From NCBI GenBank assembly GCA_022447335.1, contig JAKVCF010000046.1, forward strand, positions 1 to 15,157: a DNA stretch of 15,157 nt, in the 5' to 3' direction. Below the pieces are notes generated by a model. The model searched no databases and was not told the DNA's origin. It saw only the letters and a list, made by a program, of their open reading frames with translations. Shown here in pieces: positions 6,735 to 13,322 of this stretch (its first letter is position 1; each line of letters opens with the position of its first letter). The translations under genes were made by a program, and so were the position numbers. The DNA is from Planctomycetota bacterium (lineage in GTDB: Bacteria > Planctomycetota > UBA1135).

Positions 6735-8292
6735 GCCCCGCCGAGACGAGCACGTCCAAGTCGCGAAGGGGGCAGGACTGACCGGCATCGGTGCGGTGCT
6801 GGAGGGATTACTCCGCTACCTGTCAATACTTCTGGTCACAAGCCAGTACGGCAAGTCGGCTTACGGTGTGTTTGGCTTCGCGATGACCATCAATGAGCTC
6901 GGCCAGCGCGTATCGTCAGCCGGATTGCACGATGGCGTTATGCGTCAGGTCGCGGTGCACAATGCCGCCGGCGAAATGGCGCAAGTACGTGGCGCAATTC
7001 GCTTTGCCGCCAAACTGATCTTGGGGATTGGCCTTCTTTACGGCGTGGGTCTTTGGCTACTTGCAGAACCAGTCGCAGATCGCCTGCCTGAGGAAGGCTC
7101 TGAAGACGTGCCGCGCGACATCGTCGTACAGGTCATCAAGATTTCCTGCTTTGCCCTGCCAACTACTGCGCTACTGATGCTGATGGGCCGCACGCTGCGC
7201 GCCCTAAAGCAAGTTGGCGCCCAGGTTATCGTGCGCTCCTTCGTGCAGCCGCTTAGCCGCGTTGCTCTGATCGGCCTCTTCCTGCTACTACTCGGTCCCA
7301 AGAACCTAACTGGCCTGGCATGGGCCATCGTGATCTCGGCGGGCAGCGCCTGCGCCCTGGGCACTCTATACGTACATCGTTCTACGCGCTGGCTCGACCC
7401 GCGAGCCAAGGGCGAACTCAACAAGCGCGAGTTCATGAACTACGCGCTACCCCTGATTGGGGTCGACATCGTTGTCTTTTTCTCGCTAACGGCCGACGTC
7501 TTCCTGCTTGCTCTGCTGAATCAGGATCAGGGTGCAATGGGCAGCTATCAGGCAGTTATTCGCCTGCTGCCAATCCTAAGCATCCCCCTCTTCCTATTCA
7601 GCTCACTGCTGACCCCTCTTTCGGCGCAACTCTATGGAGAAGGGCGCATGGACGACCTGCGTAGTCTCTACCGCACCTCAGTGCGGTGGATCTTCGCCAT
7701 CAGCCTACCCTTCGCGATTATTGGATTTATGTGGGCGGAACCCATCCTCGGTCATCTCGGTGAGGGATTTGAAGAAGGAGCCCCCGCTTTCATGTTGATG
7801 GCGGGCACTCTGATCATCAACGGTTTTGGCAATCCTGCGGGCTATGCCGTCACTATGGCTGGCCACAGTCGACTGACACTGATGAACGCAATCATCTGTC
7901 TGATAGTCGTAGCCTCGTTGGCCTACTGGCTGATTCCAATTTATGGCATCTTGGGGGCTGCCATTGCACGCGCGGGAGCCCTTCTCACCAACAGCGCGCT
8001 AACACTCACCCAGGGATGGATAATTCTTGGTCTGAACCCGCTCCACGGCGCACTGATGAAACCGGTCTTTGCCGGCTCAATCGCTGGCATGGCTGTATGG
8101 AGCCTCGCCAAAGCTGGATTGCTCGGAAACTCGCTTGGCGCAGCTGTGCTAGCCGGCGTAATTCTGAGCGCTATCTATGCAATCATTCTGAGCATGCTCG
8201 GTCTTAGCCAACAAGACAAGGATGTGCTGTTCGCTGGCAGCAAGCCACTTCATGGCCTAACGCGCAAAATCGGAGGGCGGCTTGGCCGATAG
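6694..8292 (+). CDS. Wzx-type polysaccharide flippase (MOP/MATE superfamily), 532 aa
   Basis: This is a strongly hydrophobic protein with about 12 to 14 membrane helices. Family-like features include the N-terminal QYGKSAYGVFGF after the first helix (about residues 30-50), conserved charged turns near 166-190 (MGRTLRALKQ) and paired helices through to about 500. Wzx proteins move undecaprenyl-linked repeat units from the cytoplasmic to the periplasmic face of the inner membrane. It sits between the chain-length gene and the Wzy-type gene, as expected for a Wzx/Wzy-dependent pathway. The ATG at 6694 lies 41 bp inside the preceding gene. The next in-frame start candidate (GTG at 6796) would cut into the first helix, so the overlap appears real. 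No strong Shine-Dalgarno sequence precedes it. Confidence 0.88.
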   Translation: MSEASKASAASGAEPRRDEHVQVAKGAGLTGIGAVLEGLLRYLSILLVTSQYGKSAYGVFGFAMTINELGQRVSSAGLHDGVMRQVAVHNAAGEMAQVRGAIRFAAKLILGIGLLYGVGLWLLAEPVADRLPEEGSEDVPRDIVVQVIKISCFALPTTALLMLMGRTLRALKQVGAQVIVRSFVQPLSRVALIGLFLLLLGPKNLTGLAWAIVISAGSACALGTLYVHRSTRWLDPRAKGELNKREFMNYALPLIGVDIVVFFSLTADVFLLALLNQDQGAMGSYQAVIRLLPILSIPLFLFSSLLTPLSAQLYGEGRMDDLRSLYRTSVRWIFAISLPFAIIGFMWAEPILGHLGEGFEEGAPAFMLMAGTLIINGFGNPAGYAVTMAGHSRLTLMNAIICLIVVASLAYWLIPIYGILGAAIARAGALLTNSALTLTQGWIILGLNPLHGALMKPVFAGSIAGMAVWSLAKAGLLGNSLGAAVLAGVILSAIYAIILSMLGLSQQDKDVLFAGSKPLHGLTRKIGGRLGR

Positions 8293-8298
8293 AGGACT

Positions 8299-9774
8299 AT
8301 GAGCCCCTTGGCACGTGGACTCCCAAGGCTAATTTTGGCAGCCCTGATTGCAGTTGCCATGGCCGGAGCCGCACTTGGCCTGACACTCGCCGGCAAGGCG
8401 GCAGTACTTCCGGTACTGGTGCTGATCTTCGGCCTCATAGGATTGTCGTTGGTACGCGATATCGAGTACATCGCCTTCCTGACGCTTGCGGCCTCTATAC
8501 CGATCCGCCTCAACATGCGCCTAACCGAGCCGATGGAGTACGCGCGCGCGCACTCCGCAAACGGCTTCATTATTAGCCTGACAGACTGTTTGGCAATCGT
8601 GCTTCTAGTTGGATGGGGCCGCCGCATTCTGTTCTATGACCAGCCCATTCGTTGGGCACCCAGCATCACCATCCCAATGTTGCTACTTCTTGGGTGGGTG
8701 ATTGCAGGTGCAGTACAGACCGTCACAGACCCAATTTCGGCAGTACACATGACGCTGAAGTACGTCGAATGCTGCCTAGTTCTCTTATACCTAATCAACA
8801 ACATCCGCCCAATCCAGGAATACATCCGCCATTCGCTGGTGATGTGCGGCATACTCGCTTTCGAAGTCATGTTGGGCTTAGGTCAAGGGGCGACTGGCGG
8901 ATTTAACTTCGGGATGGAGGCGCTGGGCGCGCCGGTTAAACGTTCAGTGGAGCGCACTGGATCACGTATTACTGGAACGATCCCGACACCAAACGCCTTC
9001 GCGTCGATCTTATCGACCTTCATCCTCTTTCCAATTATCTTGCTTTTCTCGCAAATCCGCGTGCGCAAGATAGCACTAACGGGACTGATCGTACTGACTG
9101 GCTTTGCCATGCTTGGCACCAAATCACGCGGAGTCTGGCTGTCGAGCTCGATCGTTTTCGGATATCTAATCTTCGCACTACTGCGCACGCGATTCTCTAT
9201 TACGCGCGCTAGCTTCGGCGTCACCTGGATCGTAATCATACTCGGAGTCGTGGCTTTCATTACGCCAGGTGTGACCGAACGACTATTCGCTGATGACTTT
9301 GGATCGGCAGAATCTCGGACTTATATGATTCAGATCGCGACCAACATGATGGAGGCAAAGCCCTGGTTCGGTTTCGGTTGGGATAACTACACTCTCTACT
9401 TCAGCGCCTATGATGACACCGACATCATGCACTCGGAAGCCTTCCCTTTCGTAGTACACAACGGCTGGGCTTACATGGCGGTTGAATATGGCCTGCCTGC
9501 AGCTGGGCTGATGATACTGATTTGGATCATCGTCTTAAAGCGCACACTACGCCTCATGCCCGAATCATGGAGCTTCCCAGCGATGGCCGCCTTCTTCCTA
9601 CCGTGGGGCTTATTGGCTCGATTTATTCAAACTCCGCTATACGTTAATCAGCCCCTAAATGATTTATCGGTCTTTTACCTTCTAGGAATGTGCCTGGTCT
9701 TCCGCGAGCTGGCTGATCGTGACGCAGAGCGGCGCGCACAGAAACTGCCTGACCCGATCGTAGTAGCGCCATGA
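8299..9774 (+). CDS. Wzy-type polymerase / O-antigen ligase family membrane protein, 491 aa
   Basis: A multi-spanning protein (about 10 to 12 helices) with the O-antigen ligase/polymerase signature. GTIPTPNAFAS (about residues 226-236) and GTKSRGVW (273-280) precede a periplasmic loop carrying AESRTYMIQIA (337-347), KPWFGFGWDNY (354-364) and VVHNGWAYMAVEYGLPAAG (385-403). The SRxxM and HN-x(8-10)-GLP-type pattern is typical of this superfamily. It follows the flippase by 6 bp with AGAGGA (8291-8296) as ribosome-binding site. Next to Wzx and Wzz genes, polymerisation of lipid-linked repeats is the more likely role; a ligase attaching polymer to an acceptor cannot be excluded from sequence alone. 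Confidence 0.88.
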   Translation: MSPLARGLPRLILAALIAVAMAGAALGLTLAGKAAVLPVLVLIFGLIGLSLVRDIEYIAFLTLAASIPIRLNMRLTEPMEYARAHSANGFIISLTDCLAIVLLVGWGRRILFYDQPIRWAPSITIPMLLLLGWVIAGAVQTVTDPISAVHMTLKYVECCLVLLYLINNIRPIQEYIRHSLVMCGILAFEVMLGLGQGATGGFNFGMEALGAPVKRSVERTGSRITGTIPTPNAFASILSTFILFPIILLFSQIRVRKIALTGLIVLTGFAMLGTKSRGVWLSSSIVFGYLIFALLRTRFSITRASFGVTWIVIILGVVAFITPGVTERLFADDFGSAESRTYMIQIATNMMEAKPWFGFGWDNYTLYFSAYDDTDIMHSEAFPFVVHNGWAYMAVEYGLPAAGLMILIWIIVLKRTLRLMPESWSFPAMAAFFLPWGLLARFIQTPLYVNQPLNDLSVFYLLGMCLVFRELADRDAERRAQKLPDPIVVAP

Positions 9775-10985
9775 ATACGGTCCCGGTGATGAGCTTCCAC
9801 AGTGTCGGGGACCATGGGCTCCCCGGTGACATGCGGCACTTGACCACATCGCCTGAAGTTCTTGAAGGCGCACTGCGATGGTTAAAAAAGCGCGGCTTTG
9901 TAAGTGTGACGCAGCAGCAGCTCTTCGGCCATCTCGCACACGGGAAAACTATTTCTGACCCCGCCGTACTACTCGCCTTTGATGATGGCTATCTCGACAA
10001 CTGGGTTTGGGTTAAGCCGCTGCTCGAAAAATACGGCATGCGTGGTGTCATCTACGTAACCAGTGAGTTCATCGAGAGCGGCAAGAGTGTGCGCCTCGAC
10101 GCCGGCCACTTATGGAGGGGCTCCGTAACGCGCGATGCATTGCCAGGCCTGGGTTACTGCAACTCTGCCGAGCTACGTGCGATGGCGCAAAGCGGCGTAC
10201 TGGAGCTGGGATCGCATCTAATCACCCACAGCTGGCTGCCCACCTCAGGCAAGATACTCGATTTCCACCGACCAGACGCAACATACCCCTGGGCCTGCTG
10301 GAATGCCGCTAGCGAAGAGAAGCCGCATTGGCTGCACTGGTCGGAAGCGGATTACGGTCGCGTGCTGCCCTGGGGAACCCCGATCTACGTGAACGCGCGC
10401 AGCCACGCCCAGCCCGCGGCTACTCCTGACCCAGAAGTCGCTGCAGCTCTTACCTCAGCCGCTAGCGACCCGACTTTCTTCGCGCGCGACAACTGGCGCG
10501 AAGAGCTGCGTCGCGTCGCTGTGCAAGCGGGCTGTAAAGAAATTGACGACGCCCTGCACGCCCCTCTCGTCGCGAAAGAGACGCGCGACGAATTTGAAGC
10601 CCGCTTTGAATCCGAATGTCGTGAATCGCGCGCACTACTCGAACAGATTTCGGGTCAGCCGTGCCCATTCATGGCCTGGCCTGGCGGCATATACGACACG
10701 CGCCTACAAGAACTGGCTCTGCGCCACTATGACGCCACCTTTACCACTGACTTTGGCGTCAACCGCGTCGGCGATGACCCACGGTTAATTAAACGCAGCT
10801 TCTTTGCGCAACGCAGCTCCGAACTCATGGGCAAGGCCTGGCCAAGCGTGCTGCACTTTTCCGGTCGAGTTCGTCGCTTGCGTGGCCAAGGCTGGGCGCG
10901 GCTACATACTGGCATCGCCAACTGCGCACTCAAGCGCGCTGCGGTAAGGCGCGGCGATACAGGTTCCCAGGAAGGCTACTCGTGA
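9771..10985 (+). CDS. Polysaccharide deacetylase (NodB-like, CE4 fold) with long insertion, 404 aa
   Basis: Catalytic-domain motifs are visible: LLAFDDGYLDN (motif 1, Asp71/Asp72), GSHLITHSWL (motif 2, His149 and His153) and FMAWPGGIYDT (motif 3, about 300-310). The Asp-His-His metal triad is retained. Motif 2 has Leu at the usual Ser/Thr of H-S/T-x-x-H, and motif 3 has W-P-G in place of the more usual R/Y-P-x-G. About 145 residues (155-298) separate motifs 2 and 3, far more than in small NodB proteins. No signal peptide or membrane helix is obvious, so action on a cytoplasmic, lipid-linked or sugar intermediate is possible. Enzymes of this family remove N- or O-acetyl groups from glycans. 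The ATG overlaps the preceding stop in ATGA, which suggests translational coupling. Confidence 0.87.
   Translation: MNTVPVMSFHSVGDHGLPGDMRHLTTSPEVLEGALRWLKKRGFVSVTQQQLFGHLAHGKTISDPAVLLAFDDGYLDNWVWVKPLLEKYGMRGVIYVTSEFIESGKSVRLDAGHLWRGSVTRDALPGLGYCNSAELRAMAQSGVLELGSHLITHSWLPTSGKILDFHRPDATYPWACWNAASEEKPHWLHWSEADYGRVLPWGTPIYVNARSHAQPAATPDPEVAAALTSAASDPTFFARDNWREELRRVAVQAGCKEIDDALHAPLVAKETRDEFEARFESECRESRALLEQISGQPCPFMAWPGGIYDTRLQELALRHYDATFTTDFGVNRVGDDPRLIKRSFFAQRSSELMGKAWPSVLHFSGRVRRLRGQGWARLHTGIANCALKRAAVRRGDTGSQEGYS
10969..10975 (+). promoter_or_regulatory. Shine-Dalgarno AGGAAGG for the first glycosyltransferase
   Basis: AGGAAGG lies inside the end of the deacetylase gene, 6 nt before GTG at 10982. 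It supports the GTG start that overlaps the deacetylase TGA in GTGA. Confidence 0.65.
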
Positions 10986-12166
10986 GCAGTTCAAAGCTCC
11001 GCATAATGCAAGTCATCCCTGATCTGCGGGTTGGCGGAGCAGAACGCGTTGCAGTCACCCTGGCAAATGGACTAGCTGAATCGGGGCATGACGCCCTGCT
11101 GCTCACAATTCGCGGAAGTGGCCCTCAGGAAGAACTGTTGCGCAAGGATATTGGCGTGCAGCTGCATGTGCTCGGCATTCAGCGCGCCCCTATTAGACAG
11201 CCCATCGCCTTCGCGCGCGGTGTGCGCAAGCTGCGCACATCCTTCGATAACGCACTAAATGAATTCCAGCCTGATATCGTGCAGACGCATATCCCAGAAG
11301 ACGACCTACTCGCTTCGGATAGCGTGCGACGCACTGGCATTGGCGTGCATGTACCTCTAGTGCATTCGCTGCATTTTCACCTGCACCGCGAAAAAATGGA
11401 CTTGCGAGGTCGTGTGCGCCTACACATGTTCAAGCGCATGCTGAATCGCACACGTTCGGTCTGGGCGGTCAGCGGAGCGGTGGCGCGCGCCATCGAAGAA
11501 CGCGCAAGTTATCCCGCTGACCGGATTTCTGTACTTCACAACTGCGTGGATCTGCGCCCATACGAACAGTTACCCTCACGCCCTGAGGCCAAAGCGGCGC
11601 TCGGCCTACCTCCCGATGCTCCGTTGGTGCTCAGTGTCGGCCGCCTCCACCTAGCCAAGAACTTTCCGATGTTGGTGCGCGCGAGCGCGGAGGTGCTACG
11701 CGTCCATCCAAAAGCACACTTCGCCTTAGTTGGAGAGGGCGACGAGCGTGCCAAGATTGAAGCTGAGATCATGCGCCAAGGAGTCTCCGAGTCCTGGACC
11801 TTGCTTGGCCAGCGCCCCGACGTCCCGCATTGCCTGGCTGCAGCCGATTCCTTCGTACAACCCAGTGACTGGGAGGGCTGTCCGATTGCCGTTGTCGAGG
11901 CAATGGCCGCCGGATTACCGGTAATCGCAACCGACGTTGCAGGTGTAGGCGAAGTAATCAAACACGAGACCCACGGCCTGTTGATCCCCAGGGGAGACGA
12001 AGCCGAGCTGTCTGCTACCCTCCTCCGCTTGCTGTCGGATTCAGAAACATCTGCCCGGCTGGCATCGAGCGCCAAGCAACTGGCGTGGGCGCACTACAAT
12101 CTTGACGCCTACATTGGCCGCGCAGTATCCGGACTGCGCGCGGCACTGGAAGTGGCTCATGCCTGA
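10982..12166 (+). CDS. Family 4-like GT-B glycosyltransferase, 394 aa
   Basis: The GT-B layout is clear. The N-terminal half carries LRVGGAERV (about residues 15-23), the GGxER loop common in retaining family 4 transferases. The linker has SVLHNCVDLRPY (183-194), the C-terminal nucleotide-sugar domain has LSVGRLHLAKNF (217-228), and the E-x7-E motif is Glu298-Glu306 in DWEGCPIAVVEAMAAGLPV. It has no membrane helix and would work at the cytoplasmic face, adding a sugar to the lipid-linked repeat. Donor and acceptor cannot be read from sequence. It starts with GTG overlapping the deacetylase stop by 4 bp and overlaps the next transferase gene by 8 bp. Confidence 0.93.
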   Translation: MSSSKLRIMQVIPDLRVGGAERVAVTLANGLAESGHDALLLTIRGSGPQEELLRKDIGVQLHVLGIQRAPIRQPIAFARGVRKLRTSFDNALNEFQPDIVQTHIPEDDLLASDSVRRTGIGVHVPLVHSLHFHLHREKMDLRGRVRLHMFKRMLNRTRSVWAVSGAVARAIEERASYPADRISVLHNCVDLRPYEQLPSRPEAKAALGLPPDAPLVLSVGRLHLAKNFPMLVRASAEVLRVHPKAHFALVGEGDERAKIEAEIMRQGVSESWTLLGQRPDVPHCLAAADSFVQPSDWEGCPIAVVEAMAAGLPVIATDVAGVGEVIKHETHGLLIPRGDEAELSATLLRLLSDSETSARLASSAKQLAWAHYNLDAYIGRAVSGLRAALEVAHA

Positions 12167-13322
12167 CCCATTCCCTGAGCTTCCCGCCGGCCGCAAGCTG
12201 CGCGTCGCGTTTGTCACCACATCAATGATTGTCGGTGGACAAGAGCGCGTCGTGATGGACGTTTGCAACGGCATGGACCGCGACCGCTTTGAAGTTGCTC
12301 TACTGCTGACCAAGGATCGGGGACCGTTATGTGATTTTATCGAGGAGCCGCGCACTGAAGTGGTCGACCAATTCCGCAACGGGCCCCTTGGATCCCTCCT
12401 CGCGCTCAATCGACTAACCCGCTGGATGAAGAAATGGAAACCCGACTGCGTGTTCACGGTTGGCCTCGGCGACAAGTTTCTTCTCGGTCGACTAGCCGCC
12501 AAGTGCGCCAAAACGCAGGTGATTCTGTCCAGCCTGCACTGCACGCCCGGCCCCGAACACATCGGGCGCACCATCCTCGGCAAGTGGAATAAGAAGTTTA
12601 TGCACTTGAACTCGGGCGTCGTAACGGTGACCGACGACCTTGCTAATTACCTGCAGGAGCACGAGAACTATCCGCGCGAAAAGACACACGTGATCCCAAA
12701 CGGAGTAGATTGCGAACGCTTCTACCCCCACGATCCGCCACAAGCGCTGCGTGACGAACTTGGAATTCGGCCAGAGCACCGAGTAGCCTCGATCATCGCG
12801 GCACTACGACCGGAGAAGCGCCATGACCTCTTTCTGCAAGCCGCACGCCAAGTCGTCGAAAGGCTGCCGAGCGCACGCTTCCTGATCGTGGGCGACGGTC
12901 CTTCGAAGTCAGATTTCGAATTGCTCGCTGGCGACCTCGGACTCGACAAGCACGTACAGTTTCTAGGTTCACGTCATGACATCCCAGCGATTCAAGCACT
13001 GTCCGATGTGGTTTGCCTCGCCAGCACCGACGTCGAAAGCGCGCCGATCTGCATGCTTGAAGCCCTAGCATCTGGCCGGCCGCAGGTCGCGACTTCGATT
13101 GGTGGCATCCCGAAAATCGTCGCAGATGGCAAGACGGGTTATCTCGCCCCGCCCGGCGAGGTGCCCGCCTTAGCTCAAGCGATCACCCGCATCCTGACCG
13201 ATGATAAATTGGCAGCCCAAATGCGTGAAGCTTCACGCAGCCGGGCACTTCAACAATTCTCAGTAGCATTCATGGTTCGGGCGCATGAGCGCCTCATCGA
13301 GGACCTGTACGAAGCCGCATGA
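12159..13322 (+). CDS. Family 4-like GT-B glycosyltransferase, 387 aa
   Basis: A second GT-B enzyme, related in plan to its upstream neighbour: IVGGQERVVM (about residues 24-33), HVIPNGVDCERFYP (177-190), IIAALRPEKRHD (212-223), VGDGPSKSDF (244-253) and E-x7-E at Glu293-Glu301 in DVESAPICMLEALASGRP. It probably adds another sugar to the repeat unit. I chose the ATG at 12159 over the in-frame TTG at 12102, because GGAAG (12148-12152) lies 6 nt before it and the GT fold begins soon after. The gene overlaps its upstream neighbour by 8 bp and the downstream sulfatase-like gene by 4 bp (ATGA). Confidence 0.92.
   Translation: MPDPFPELPAGRKLRVAFVTTSMIVGGQERVVMDVCNGMDRDRFEVALLLTKDRGPLCDFIEEPRTEVVDQFRNGPLGSLLALNRLTRWMKKWKPDCVFTVGLGDKFLLGRLAAKCAKTQVILSSLHCTPGPEHIGRTILGKWNKKFMHLNSGVVTVTDDLANYLQEHENYPREKTHVIPNGVDCERFYPHDPPQALRDELGIRPEHRVASIIAALRPEKRHDLFLQAARQVVERLPSARFLIVGDGPSKSDFELLAGDLGLDKHVQFLGSRHDIPAIQALSDVVCLASTDVESAPICMLEALASGRPQVATSIGGIPKIVADGKTGYLAPPGEVPALAQAITRILTDDKLAAQMREASRSRALQQFSVAFMVRAHERLIEDLYEAA

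Noticed and set aside
12102..12158. TTG start at 12102 for the second glycosyltransferase
   Set aside because: ATG at 12159 has a better ribosome-binding site, causes only an 8-bp overlap and begins just before the GT-B fold.
11536..12583. Two minus-strand open frames of about 180 codons across the glycosyltransferase genes
   Set aside because: Both are antisense to GT-B genes with complete motifs; their composition (Ser/Arg/Thr-rich) is typical of antisense reading of GC-rich coding DNA.
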